From Actinernus sp. WN-2022 (taxonomy: Eukaryota > Cnidaria > Anthozoa > Actiniaria > Actinernidae), in the NCBI GenBank assembly GCA_030867875.1, contig JAOWCC010001589.1, positions 140,031,745-140,095,744 of the forward strand: a DNA stretch of 64,000 nucleotides, read 5' to 3'. The stretch's first letter is position 1. Each line of letters starts with the position of its first letter. Below, one piece after another: positions 22,130 to 33,480 of this stretch. Made by a program: the position numbers and the translations under genes. The notes beneath the pieces are model-generated. The model saw nothing but the letters and a program-made list of their open reading frames with translations. It had not been told where the DNA came from and did no database searches.

Positions 22130-22560
22130 GCTGTAGCTCGTATAATATTCATGATTTTTGCCATCTCTCGTAGCTCGTGTAATTTCACCGCCATGTTCAA
22201 TAACCACAGGCAACCCAATCTCCACTTTTGTATTTCGGGTTACCTGTGGTAATATCCTCGAGAAGAGCTCTGTGAATGTATTTTTCTCATAACATGTAAC
22301 ACATATCTTAAGGAATAAAAGAACAATACTGTATTTAGTTGATTGAGTTGTACTTTGACTTTGTATTTTTCTAATCGCCTATGAAATCGGGCTATGAAAC
22401 CAAGCCGTAATGACCACAGGCAACCCGAAATATGAAAAGTAGATTTGGGGATGCCTGTGCTTATACAAAATGGCTGCGGAACAATGGCAAATCACGAGTA
22501 TGTTATACGAGCTACAATGATGGCATAAATCCTGAATATGATATGAGCTACAACATAAAG
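22130..22560. mobile_element. Foldback MITE, arms ~125-150 bp
   Basis: The left arm (22130-22253) and right arm (22408-22560) are inverted copies: GTAGCTCGTATAATATTCA and AACCACAGGCAACCC on the left, with GAATATGATATGAGCTAC and CCACAGGCAACCCGAAATAT facing them on the right. The spacer is ~155 bp. No ORF is seen. Confidence 0.65.
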
Positions 22561-22671
22561 AAGGTCTTACTCAGAATCACGCAATGGACTTTGACCAGTT
22601 CCAGGCCGGATTGTTTTCGTTGGCCAATCAGAACGCCTGAACATTGAAAGCCGTTTCTTCGCGCTTGAATT

Positions 22672-23100
22672 TGATCGAAGGGCTAGTTCGGCAGTGTTAC
22701 GATCACTGCGATTGATTCACCCACTGGCTTGCTCCCTAGTTTTCAACAACAAACATGCCCTGAAGTTGTTCATTGGATTGAAGACCCGAAGATGATAACA
22801 CCGAGATTAGCGTTAAGTGAGCGACAAAGAAATGGCAAATTATTGGGGACCGAAGCCTTGACATGAAACCTGAATCAGAATGGAGGGCGAAATCGTTTGA
22901 TCGAAAACTTTCTCATGTACGGCTAGTTCGGCAGAGTGTTACGATCACTGCGATTCATTCACCCACTGGCTTGCTCCCTTAAGTTTTCAACAACAAACAA
23001 AATTGCCCATCACTGGGCCGTTGTTCAATGGATCGAAGGTAGTGACAGAGCGACAAAGAAATGGCAAATTATATATATGGGGACCGAAGCCTTGTGTGAT
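22672..23100. repeat. Direct duplication, ~235-bp period
   Basis: GATCACTGCGATT(G/C)ATTCA with CACCCACTGGCTTGCTCCC occurs near 22700 and near 22942. GCGACAAAGAAATGGCAAAT occurs near 22820 and near 23050. This is two diverged tandem copies without coding sense. Confidence 0.7.
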
Positions 23101-23375
23101 TACGAAGAGAGCTCCTAAAAAGAATCCTATGATATATAAAGCATATAGTCTGTGGTAAGTGTAGCTGAAATACAATTGTCTTTCTGTGGTGATTTCATGT
23201 TTATATTGGCCGTAAAGTCGGATTCGTGGTAAACGTATTATTAAAACAACACATATTTTTCTTGTTATGTTTCCCCATTTTACAGACAAGCCTGCCAAAG
23301 CGAAAGAGGCTTTCTATCAGCTAACTGCTGACGATTCAGGTACGTATAAAGCTATTACAGAATTGCAGATGAATA

Positions 23376-23512
23376 TTGATTGTTGCCTCCTGAGTGAGTC
23401 AGACTTTATACAGTAATATTGTTGCCTCCTGAGTGAGTCAGACTTTATACAGTAATATTATTACTGTATAATTCTGACTCACTCAGGAGGCAACAATCAA
23501 TATTCATCATGA
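23376..23512. repeat. Composite palindrome with an internal direct duplication
   Basis: A block TTGCCTCCTGAGTGAGTCAG...CAGTAATATT occurs twice in tandem, then once in inverted orientation (GACTCACTCAGGAGGCAACA, 23478-23497). GAATATTGATTGTTG and CAACAATCAATATTC close the ends. The transcript would form a long hairpin. Confidence 0.85.
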
Positions 23513-23526
23513 TCAGCTGCAGTCAA

Positions 23527-23834
23527 CGGGCCATTCCATTTTTTTCCCAAAACTCCCCTATGGAAGACCACTGGAATCCAGGGAGATGGATTGAAAATCC
23601 AATGGGGAGGGGGTTCACAATTCTGTGGATTCCAGTGGGAGACCAGGGATTGAAGGTGAATTTCCAATGGGGAGGGGAATGACAATCATTGAAAATCCAA
23701 GGAGGAGGTGGTATTTTTTCCAATTCCAATAGGTTGGGCGTGGTAGAAGTTAGAAAATCCCAAGGGAAGGGGGGATTAGTCAAAATTGAGCTCCCCCATA
23801 GGGGGGTTTTGAAAAAAAAAATGGAATATGGCCC
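23527..23834. mobile_element. ~308-bp MITE
   Basis: The left end GGGCCATTCCATTTTTTTCC is matched in inverted orientation by AAAAAATGGAATATGGCCC at the right. The interior has repeated AATCCAATGGGGAGG-like units. Short ORFs across it on both strands are by-products. Confidence 0.65.
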
Positions 23835-24454
23835 AATATTCATCTTCAATATTATGATTAGTGATTTGTTTCGTTTATATGTGAATGCTGGGACGATTTC
23901 CAGCCCTCTTAAACCGGGCTCAGACTCGCCTCCATATACAGGCCCTTTAATAAACGGATTGAGTGGATTTTTCATAGGAAGTCAATTGGGAATCCATAAT
24001 AGAGGCGGTACATGTAATTCACTGACTATCATCGATTACTTTCGACAGTCAAAACTGCTCTATTGAAATGTGTCAGTGATATGTTTAAGCTTGGGCATTT
24101 TCCAATATTCAACATTCTGTTTCACAAACCCTTGTTCCACCCACCCCCACTCCTCTGGAATTCCCATTCCCCCTCCCCCCATACATTTGATCTCCTATTA
24201 TAACAGACCCGTAATGGGGAAATGTTACGGAATCACACATTCAGAGCACCAGTGCTGCTTCACAAATGGTAACATGATATTTTTTAAAGTAAGCTTAAGC
24301 TTTAATTGGCTCACAATTAGTTGGTCAAATCCTCAGAAACATCGAAGAACAAGCATGACAAACTGAATTCCTATAAACAGTTAAGCTTAGGGAGGTGAAC
24401 ATATTAGTTCTTAAAGTTATACTGTACAATGTACATCAGTTATTTGTTTTAACC

Positions 24455-24725
24455 AACCAGGGTGGCATGGGGAGCCGGGGTTGTGCAGTCAGGTGAAGCA
24501 CTTTGCCTGTCACTCTGGTTCGATTCCCGGACACGGTGCCATATGTTAGTTGAGTTAATGTTGGTACATTTTACATGTATCTCGCCCTTGCTCCGAGGGT
24601 TTTTCTCTGGTTTCTCCAGTTTTCCTCCATCTGCAAAAACCAACACACTAAATTTCAATTCGATCTGTGGATTAGCCGGGACCTGGCTTTGATCAGGCCC
24701 CATGGTTGTTTCAGGTGTTGTTAGA
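24455..24725 (+). mobile_element. tRNA-derived SINE
   Basis: A Pol III B-box-like GGTTCGATTCC (about 24518-24528) follows a plausible A-box region. Downstream is a body with CTCCGAGGGTTTTTCTCTGG and TTCAATTCGATCTGTGG, a type of SINE body I associate with stony-coral genomes. An ORF across it is fortuitous. Confidence 0.7.
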
Positions 24726-25106
24726 AATTCAGAGTTCAGAGTCCACTTGCTGGTAGTAATTTATATCTTACGGAAAAGGCTATAGCAGCTGCTGAAGCAA
24801 AAAGTGAGTACAATTCTAGGGGCTCAACTGATTTTTTCTCTTTAATGACTGCAACCAGCTAGGTTGCATTAATTAATTTTTGTAACCAAATACAAAATGC
24901 CCCAACATTTAACATTACAGTATTAAAATGCTCTACATGTAATTACTTTTGTAGCCCTTGGGGGGCTCATTTCAAGTAACAATGTGGCATGTCATGTTTG
25001 CCTTCCCCCTCTTAACATTTGATTTCCACTAAGGCTTATAAAACTAAGGCAAGGGAGGGGGGCTTATTCCAAAACGTTCTGGGTTTGGTTTTGTGAAGTA
25101 AATTTC

Positions 25107-25386
25107 TTAAAGGGGCTGTGTCACGGTAATAGACTTTACATTTGCGTTCCGGGCCGGAAACAGATATTTTCACTGATTTTGATATGAACTAATGAACCTC
25201 TCAGCCATGTGGGATGCTAAAAATCAAAGATGAGTAACAAACAGTGTATATAAACAGTCCCCAGGGAAAATATTGAAAATCCTTTCAATCAAGCATTGAG
25301 GGAGGGGAGTGTAACTGTTTGTATCCAATTAACAGCCACCAACCGAGTGATTGCTTGATACATGCGCAGTGACATAGCCCCTTTAA
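25107..25386. mobile_element. 280-bp MITE with TTAA ends
   Basis: The termini TTAAAGGGGCTGTGTCAC (25107-25124) and GTGACATAGCCCCTTTAA (25369-25386) are inverted copies differing at one base. Both ends are TTAA, as expected of piggyBac-like or Kolobok-like elements. No ORF is seen. Confidence 0.75.
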
Positions 25387-26577
25387 TATTTGTTCATTCT
25401 ATTTCATACATATATGTACAATGTAGATGAGCCTGAAATTTTCCATCCCCCAAACAAAAAGGGAAGGAAACAGCTGCCAGTGTAAACATTTCTACAACTA
25501 ACAAACTGAGTCATACACATGTACATGTAGCTGCTTTGCAAAATGTATCAAATGGATTAAACTCAAGATGCATACATGTGAATAAAAACATATAGTGAAT
25601 GATCATACTGTAGATACATGTAATTCTTATTAAAAAACCTTGTAAGTGTACATGTACATGTAACTTGTTGATCTTTGTTATTACTTAATTAATTCACAGA
25701 TGTCACTGAGCCTGACCTTCTCGGCCACAAAACAAAGAGGAAGGAAAACAGCTGCCAACACAATCACTTCTATAAGTAAGACTGTGTCATATACATGTAC
25801 ATGATTGCATTTTGCAACTAAATTATACCAAATGCATGATAGTCAATTATTCACACTAAAGACCTGTGAGCTTAAAAATGTACTGTATTTCCTCAAATAA
25901 GTCCCCCCTCAAAAAGTGCCCATGGCCCTTTTAGTCAAAATTTGAATACAGTCAAACCTCTATTAAGTGGTCATGCACCAATTTGTTGGCCAGAGGCTCC
26001 ATAAAATAATAGGAAATCAAATGTATGGAGGAAAATGGCAATTCCAGAGGGGTGGGTAGTTGGGTCATGAGGCAAATTCCCTCCGTGGTGGGAGTATGGA
26101 TATTACAGTGTATCTGAAATCATACCAGTCCTGTGATAATATAATTATACTAATGTAGCCATCAGGGTTCCAAATACTGTTTATAAACACAGTAAAAAAA
26201 TTGTTTAAAAATACTTGCCTAGAGGCAAGTACAATCTGAAAAGCACTTGTCCAGAACCTTGGACTCTTATTTGTACAATAACCAAGGTTCTCAGTAGATT
26301 TCTCTACAGCCAGTCAAAAGCAAATTGTAAGGTGAACCAGCTTTTTGTCATACATTGCTGCTAAATTTGGTCAACACAAACTTTGAACAGTACATTAAAC
26401 AGGACATTATTGCAAACCATATTACTATCTTATTCAGGCTAAAAAGGACAAACATGAAGAGATGATCTATTTAAAATATTAAATGGGGAGATATTTGAGA
26501 AGCGAAAATGTATACATGTAGATTCTACTTATTTGAAAGGGCAAAACAGAAAAAATATATTTTACAATTAGTCGGTA

Positions 26578-26985
26578 ACAAAACGAGCGGGGGACTGGAA
26601 CCGAGTCAGTAAAACTAATTCAATTAATAACTAGTCAAAGTGAGCATTATTTTCCAAAAAAACCACTTAGCTAGTCTGGAGAGTTTAGTGAACTTTGGCT
26701 AAATATTGACGATGCTAGAAGGCATGAAATATGTCAATTTTCCCATACAAACTCTCTTATTTTTTAACGGTGTCCCTCCAAACCATACATTCATTGTAAA
26801 ATTTTGGAGGGACAAATAAATTTCAATTGATTATAATTCAGACAAGATTCACTTGAATCATGTCAAACTTCAATGGCACACATGCTAATGTCAACATGCT
26901 CTATCATGTGATGAACTTCATTTTAGAATTAGAGTAATTCTGATAAACTCGGTTCCAGTCCCCTGCTCGTTTTGGTACCGGCCAA
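26578..26985. mobile_element. ~408-bp MITE with ~39-bp TIRs
   Basis: The left AAAACGAGCGGGGGACTGGA and the right TCCAGTCCCCTGCTCGTTTT are inverted copies with one mismatch. Homology spans about 39 bp. No ORF is seen. Confidence 0.75.
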
Positions 26986-27776
26986 TATAGACACATTTTT
27001 CTGTTTTTATTTTTAAGATAATTACTGTATACATGTATATTCATTAAACACAATTTTTTATGTGCTATGAAAATTATTTTAAAGAGACAATTACAATGTA
27101 TGATGAGATGATGTTAAAAAGCCTGAAAATGTATTTCAAAGGAATATTAAAGTAATAATCTTGAAAAGTAAATGCACGTGTTTGTAATTTCCTCACTTAG
27201 AATTTACGGAAAGATTCAGATATTGTGTATATAATTGTCAATGCAAGGTTCTACGGAATCAGTTCGGAATGGTTGACCCTGGTAGACTTGATGACAATTA
27301 GATAGCGAATTTTGAATGTTTTATCAGAACTGCTCAAAAACCATGCTGGCCTATAAACATGCTTGAGCGTGGATTGGTCGTCACTAAAACCCTGAAAAAT
27401 GCCCTGAAAAGCTGTTAATATAGCATGGGCAATCCCAGAACATTCTAGAAATTCCTAAGACATCCTAGAAATTCCTAAAAGTCTATTCCTAGATAGTCCC
27501 AGCATTTCCTACAAAACGGAAGGAAAATGTAAACTGTAAATCCTAGGATTTCCCACAATATCCTAGAACCATGCATCGTAAATGCTTTGCCATGAATATT
27601 TTGATAAATCCTAGAAAATCCTAGAACATCCAAGTGTCCAAATTTACCGTGAAAATTCACACCTCAAATCTTAGAAAATCCTAGGACAATCCTAAGCGGT
27701 TCTAGGATTTGAATCTTAAGATATCCAATGATTATCCCAGAAGATCCTAAGATATCCAAGGCTTTTTTCGCAAGGG

Positions 27777-28236
27777 AAACGCCTCAAACTAATGCTGTTG
27801 TATAAGACCCTCAATGGTAAAACGCCTGAATACGTCCGAAATAAATTCAAATTGCTGAAAGACACACACTCGGTTAACACAAGGAACGCTGCCCACAACT
27901 TTATGCTTCCAAAGGTTAAGCTAACCTTTGGCAAGAAAACTTTCAGTTTTAGCGCTGCTTCTCTATGGAACAAACTACCAACTGAACTAAAACAAGCAGC
28001 CTCAAGAGATTCATTCTCCTTCAAGTTGAACGCATAATATGCAGGTTAACCTCACTGCTTCCAATGATTATTGTAATTCGAAACTGTCTTTATTAGTGCT
28101 TAGTTGTTACTGTTATTAATCATCTATTTTATTTATTTTATTTATGTTGAGGGCCACGTGTATATTATCTGTACGATATTAAGTGCTACCCTCGATAAAT
28201 AAAGCAATATTATTATTATTATTATTATTATTATAT
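27777..28236 (+). mobile_element. 3' part of the split LINE: ORF end, 3' UTR and (ATT)n tail
   Basis: The frame resumes with KRLKLMLLYKTLNGKTPEYV and ends at the stop at 28035-28037. The ending (FSFSAASLWNKLP, then a short tail) is typical of CR1/L2-like ORF2 termini. A ~170-bp 3' UTR ends in an (ATT)n repeat at about 28208-28236, the expected 3' microsatellite tail. It belongs with 18276-21311. Confidence 0.85.
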
Positions 28237-28268
28237 TAATGTGTGACTCGTGAAATTAGACTAAGGGT

Positions 28269-28480
28269 GCGTTCGATTGACCGTATTCCGGAATAGGAAT
28301 AGATGGAATAGTCTCTGGAAATCACTGGTTCGGGCATATTTTCACTGTAAGCTACGAAGGCTTGCTGATATATGATATTCACGATACATTTATTATTCCA
28401 GTGGCTAAAACATCACAGTAAACGTGATTTGTAGTGATCGTTCTAGGTATTCTCATTCCGGAATACGGTCAATCGAACGC
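28269..28480. mobile_element. ~212-bp MITE, 26-bp TIRs
   Basis: GCGTTCGATTGACCGTATTC at the left and GAATACGGTCAATCGAACGC at the right are perfect inverted copies, extended by CGGAAT on the inside. The interior is non-coding. Confidence 0.85.
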
Positions 28481-28929
28481 AACTTTATTAGGGATAAATT
28501 TCACTTGTGTTTGTCAAAAATCAACGTAATTTCCCTCGCCGAAGCGGCTCAGGACACGTGTGATTTTTTTCTCTGCTAGCGACCGTGGTGGCAGTTAGTT
28601 TCACGGCTTAGTTGGAGTATTTGTCGTTTCTCAGATTAAGCGAATGCTTTCTTTAACCAATCACTGCGGATTTTTGCAGGAATAAAGTCAGTAAATTGTA
28701 GCTTATGAGCGATATCGACATTTTGAACTTCTTCAGTTGATATTGGAGACCTAACAAAACAGTTATACTACAGCAACGCCATTTTTAGACTGCTGGATCC
28801 TCGTTAATCTCCCGATTGACTGTTATTTTGAAAGTCATAACATAAGTGCGTACTTTTAGAATCGGTGCTTGGAGCATGTCGTGACTCGGTTTGTTTCTCA
28901 GATAAAACAGGTCCAGATACGAATAAAAA

Positions 28930-29976
28930 GCAACTCACAAGCCGCTGTAGAAGTAGTATAATATTTATCTAAATTATATACGCATTCTTATAATTACAAG
29001 TAATTTGCAATCTGACTTATATTTTATGTTTTTCACTGCTACGAATACTTACCTCTCAAATGAGCGAGGAATACTGAAGATTCCTACGACGAACAAGTCT
29101 TGTGTGGATACCAAGTAAAACGAAGCAGTAGGACTCCAAACGACGCCGTTGCAACCGACACTACTAAAATTATTATTCAGTTTTGTGCCAATATTCAAAT
29201 TTCGTGCCTTTTAGTTTATGATCCGATTGGTTAAAATTGACACTTCGCGCGTAGTCGGAGGGTATACATGTAGGTGTTAGGCGACAGAAAGTCTGGTGCC
29301 ATCAACTCAGGCGAACTTTTAATCCAAATGTTATTCAAGGAGCACTCATGCAATCGAAATCCGATGATAGTTTAATACAACCACAGACAACCAGAACCGG
29401 AAAAGAACCGGTGAATAATATTTCTGTTGTCTGGGCGCGACTGATCACATCTGATACGAAATGAAATTCCGAGGTGCGCGCTAATACAAAGTGCAATGGC
29501 AAATGAATAACCTGCTACCAGCGAAGTGTCAACTTTAACCAGTCAGAGCATGTGTTGTTTTAAATTTCGTACAAGCCGAGTAATAATTACTTACTTACTT
29601 GCCGTTTCAAGACCATTTGCATGTGAAAACATCTTACAATTAGATTGAATATCTCGCTAAGCGCGAAGTGTCAAATTTTACCAATCGGATCACGAACTAG
29701 AAAGCACACGAAATTTGACGCAAAACTGAATAATTATTTTAGAAGTGTCGTTTGCAACGGCGTCGTTTGGAGTCCTACTGTTTTGTTTTAGCGCCATTGT
29801 TTTTAAAATCCACACAAGCCTTGTTCGTCGTAGGAATCATTCAGAATTACATGCTCGTTGAAGGTATGACAGTAATATACACATCATTTGTATAATTCAT
29901 ATTTCAAATTACTTATAAGAATGCATGTATAATTTAGATCAATATTACTTCCACTGTACTGCGGCTTTTGAGCCAT
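28930..29976. mobile_element. Foldback element, ~1.05 kb, arms ~310-330 bp
   Basis: The left arm (28930-29262) and right arm (29657-29976) are inverted copies. Matching landmarks are GGACTCCAAACGACGCCGTT / ACGGCGTCGTTTGGAGTCC, CCTACGACGAACAAG / CTTGTTCGTCGTAGG and GACACTTCGCGCG / GCGCGAAGTGTC. The ~390-bp spacer has no ORF. The arms are diverged, so the element is not recent. Confidence 0.8.
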
Positions 29977-30560
29977 CGTATACACACCGGCCGTTACAGG
30001 AGGCCAGCTATAGCTAATCTTGACCGGTTTTATAGAGTTATCTCAAAAACTAAACCAAAGCAAAACCAAAAGTCTCGATATATTTCGAGTAACCCGATTC
30101 GTAGTACGTATCTCAAAATAGCAATTACTTCAATCGGGATGTGAACATAAGAAGTTCAAATGTAATTCTACGACTACGAGTCTCAATGTCAAAATTATTA
30201 ACCACGGCTAGAGTATAGAATACCCCGCCACACTAGGTTGTAGAAAACACTACTACCGCGATCCGTGGCAGTCAGCTAAAATAATATAGCATCGATAGAA
30301 TTTGTAGAAAATACTGAAATACCCCGCGATTCCAGCTAGGTTGAAGAAGACTGCTACCGCGGTCAATGTACCTTTGGGTGCCAGAGGTTCTAGCCCGTCG
30401 ATCCTAAACTTTGGCTTAGAGAGGGAATAGCATTTGTCGGAATTTAGAGTGATTCTCAATAGAAAGTTTCATGCCTTAGCAAAATTATTATTCAAGTTAC
30501 TTCGGGACGTTCATTTTCGTGTGTTTTCTCTGGGACACATTTAACTCGGTAGTGAAATAC
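29977..30560. other. Non-coding stretch with a diverged ~105-bp direct repeat
   Basis: The repeat has TACCCCGCCACACTAGGTTG near 30222 and TACCCCGCGATTCCAGCTAGG near 30322, each followed by a CTACCGCG stretch. Nothing else is seen. Confidence 0.4.
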
Positions 30561-30569
30561 AGTAAAAGT

Positions 30570-30795
30570 TAGACTGTGAGCAGTCTCTCCTTTTCCCTCC
30601 CGCATTGATAGTGAGTTTACGAGCGGAAAGGGCGAAGTAAATAACATTGGATACGTCGGGCGGAGCGAACGGAAGAATGGCGGGACATTTTGATAGTGAG
30701 TTTACGAGCGGAACGAGCGAAGTGAAGAATAGTGGATCGGCCCGCTCGTCAACTCACTATCAATGGAGGTAAAAGGAGGGACTGCTCGCAGTCTA
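30570..30795. mobile_element. 226-bp MULE-like MITE with a 9-bp target duplication
   Basis: The element starts TAGACTGTGAGCAGTCTCTC and ends with the inverted form (GGGACTGCTCGCAGTCTA). It is flanked on both sides by AGTAAAAGT (30561-30569 and 30796-30804), a 9-bp duplication typical of Mutator-like elements. The interior has a diverged tandem duplication of TTGATAGTGAGTTTACGAGC. Confidence 0.88.
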
Positions 30796-31446
30796 AGTAA
30801 AAGTAAATGTGTTCTCATTTATGTTCATGCTCATAAACATAAACCGAAAATGCGGTTTACTGTCCAGGCAAATCACATAATCACACAATTGCATAGGCCT
30901 GTGTCTAATTATTTTATCAAGCATTTAGCAAACATTATTAAAATTTAAAATTTATTCGAGTAGGGAGGTGTTTCACGTCGCTGAATGCTGTCGTTGGTTT
31001 CCTGTCGTTACCTGTGATTATGCTAGAAGAACACTACATAATTGAAATTCCTAATTGATTAAAGTTGAGGTGTATTACTGCAGTTTCTGTCGTCTTTCTG
31101 GCTCGATAATAAAGGGTATAAACGTATATGTTCACTTTTCAGAAAGCTTGAATTGTTGCTGTATCATGTAAAGCAGAGAAGTAGGAGAATACGAGAGCAA
31201 GCTGACATGCAAATTTAAGCTTTCGAAGAGTTCACGCTGCAGTCCATCATGTAAAATAATCAGCGTCTTATATTACACAGAAAATTTGAAGTTCACAGGT
31301 GTAGCTAAAACTGTCATTTTTAGTTTACGAATCTCAAAAATGTTGAGCGGATTTCAAGTAAACGGACAGCTAGAATTATCACTTTCTAGGTATAGTCACC
31401 TGAATGTAAAAAAGCTTAGAGAGCAGCCTAGATAAAACCTGAGGAA

Positions 31447-32025
31447 AACATTGGATACTCTGAATTTCAGAGCAGGCAAGTTGGGTACTCTGAATTTCAG
31501 AGCAGGCAAGTTGGATACTCTGAAGTTCAGAGCAGGCAAGTTGGGTACTCTGAATTTCAGAGCAAGCAAGTTGGATACTCTGAAGTTCAGAGCAGGCAAG
31601 TTGGGTACTCTGAATTTCAGAGCAGGCAAGTTGGGTACTCTGAATTTCAGAGCAGGCGAGTTGCATACTCTGAATTTCAGAGCAGGCAAGTTAGATACTC
31701 TGAATTTCAGAGCAGGCAAGTTGGGTACTCTGAATTTCAGAGCAGGCAAGTTGGGTACTCTGAATTTCAGAGCAGGCAAGTTGGATACTCTGAATTTCAG
31801 AGCAGGCAAGTTGGATACTCTGAATTTCAGAGCAGGCAAGTTGGATCCTCTGAATTTCAGAGCAGCCAAATTGGATACTCTGAATTTCATAGCAGGCAAG
31901 TTGGTTACTCTGAATTTCAGAGCAGGCAAGTTGGATACTCTGAATTTCAGAGCAGCCAAGTTGGGTACTCTGAATTTCAGGGTTGGTGATTTGGATTCTC
32001 TGAACTTCAAAGCAGACAAGTACGT
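31447..32025. repeat. 30-bp minisatellite, ~19 copies
   Basis: The unit contains ACTCTGAATTTCAGAGCAGG followed by CAAGTTGG(A/G)T. CTCTGAATTTCAGAG inside it is palindromic around a central T. Because the unit is a multiple of three and lacks stops, both strands stay open for over 200 codons. The open frames are a consequence of the repeat, not evidence for genes. Confidence 0.95.
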
Positions 32026-32039
32026 GTACAATCGTTTAA

Positions 32040-33480
32040 TGATTTGTTTCCAGCTAACTGTGTAAACTTTGATTTTAAATAAAGTGGATCACACCAGATT
32101 TTAAAGATCATGCAATTCATGGTGTCATTGTTTCTTATATTCAGGGATTTACACTTACTCTGCAATGTCCAACGTCTTATTTTCATATTTAAAACAGACA
32201 CACCATGCATTTTGCAATTACATTTGCAATATTTCGCAGACATTATGGACATAACGAGTAAAATAGATTAATTGTCATAGCCTTTAAAAAAAGTCTCCCA
32301 AAAGACATGATAATTATCGACATTTAGCAGAAAAAATTAGTTTGGAAAATGACAAAATAGTTTAGAATGCGTTTGGAGTTTTGTTGCAAATTATGGTCAC
32401 GTAAGCCAGCCACGGTGTCCAAAAACCCAAATCCGCTCAAAGATAGTAGATACTCGAACTAAGCGCTAATATATCTTTACATATAAAGATTAATGTTCAG
32501 AATAGCTTCTCCATGTTGTAGGTGGAAATCGTGGACACAAACGGACAATTGTTTCCTTTCGTTGAGCACGAACGAGACTGGCATCCATCAGAGAACTACC
32601 GGGATCTGAAATAAAACTAAAATTTGCATGACCAAATAATTTAAAACACTTAAATAAGAGGCTCAATAGGAAGAGCAATAAAAAAGGTTCAACCTAGTAT
32701 GATTTTTTTTGCGATAGCTGGAAGGATGGCAGAGATGTAGAGAAGATTAAAACCACTACCATAAAACTCTGGATTTCGATGGCATCGAAAATGGCCGCTA
32801 TGCTATGTGAGCGCGCTAAGCACTGTGGGTGAGACGGCCCCTTTAAGGGTGACAAGTTCCATACAAAAACACACAGCGAATCTTTACATCATTGCACAAC
32901 ACCAGTTTTGCACTAGCTCGGTAGTCACCTTTTGTTGTGTGTCTGATATTCTCGCCTTCCACATGCTTTTCTTCGTCCTCCCAGTCTTCTGAACTTCTCA
33001 CAATATTGTCTTCATCATATTTTTGTCCTAGTACGAAATTGCTCTGCTATATCGATGAAAATCTACTCTAATTTCGAGCATGTGAAAATTATACAAAGAA
33101 ACAAAGTCACTACAAGTTAATCGCACGCCTCTGGTGGAACGAAGTAACGTAATAAACGTCATAGGAATTATATGTCAACAAGATGGTGGCGCCCAGGTCT
33201 TCACAGGTGCAACTTTGAGGGGTTCGTTCTCAACTCTGAAAACGTTTTTTCAAAGTTTAATACATTTTATGAACAAATCTGAAAGATGCTTTTGAGCCCA
33301 AATGTGTTTTCACTCGGGTATCCCTTTAACAAGTAATAGCATGGGTCCTCGTAAAATAATTGTTAAAGTTAACCTTGGCTGAAAAACAATGTTTGTTCTC
33401 AAGTGTTTATAGATGCCTAAATACATTGCTGTCTGTCTCCAGCAAATTGTACACTACATGTAGATGTCATTTATAATTCC
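32040..33480. other. Non-coding stretch
   Basis: There is no credible ORF, RNA gene or clear inverted repeat. Short ORFs are below background for this AT-rich sequence. Confidence 0.5.

Larger units (their letters stand above)
23287..25783 (+). other. Scattered exon-like segments (possible captured or decayed spliced gene)
   Basis: Several short segments have an AG before and a GT donor after: 23284-23340 (DKPAKAKEAFYQLTADDS, then GTACGT), a segment ending near 24803 (EKAIAAAEAK, then GTGAGT), and 25700-25775 (VTEPDLLGHKTKRK, then GTAAGT). A segment near 25425 resembles the last (DEPEIFHPPNKKGRKQ). The similarity of the last two suggests exon duplication. No domain is recognised and the reading is tentative. 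Confidence 0.25.
21312..27776. mobile_element. 6.5-kb transposon-like insertion with 10-bp TIRs CCCTTGCGAA
   Basis: The left end CCCTTGCGAA (21312-21321) is the exact reverse complement of the right end TTCGCAAGGG (27767-27776). Both subterminal regions hold many TCCTAG/CTAGGA motifs (for example CCTAGAAAATCC near 21368 and near 27607), as in CACTA/CMC-type elements with clustered transposase sites. Flanking A-runs suggest a 2-3-bp duplication; a 2-bp duplication restores the LINE frame. It splits the LINE ORF before its last ~85 codons. No transposase ORF is visible, so it is non-autonomous or has captured host DNA. It contains several younger MITEs, a SINE and exon-like segments. Confidence 0.75.

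Noticed and set aside
23497..24066. Several 60-150-codon ORFs on both strands
   Set aside because: They lie across a MITE with repeated AATCCAATGGGGAGG units and have mutually overlapping frames.
31396..32065. Two overlapping ORFs of 204 and 211 codons on opposite strands
   Set aside because: Both arise from a 30-bp repeat whose length is a multiple of three. There is no codon or domain evidence for a gene.
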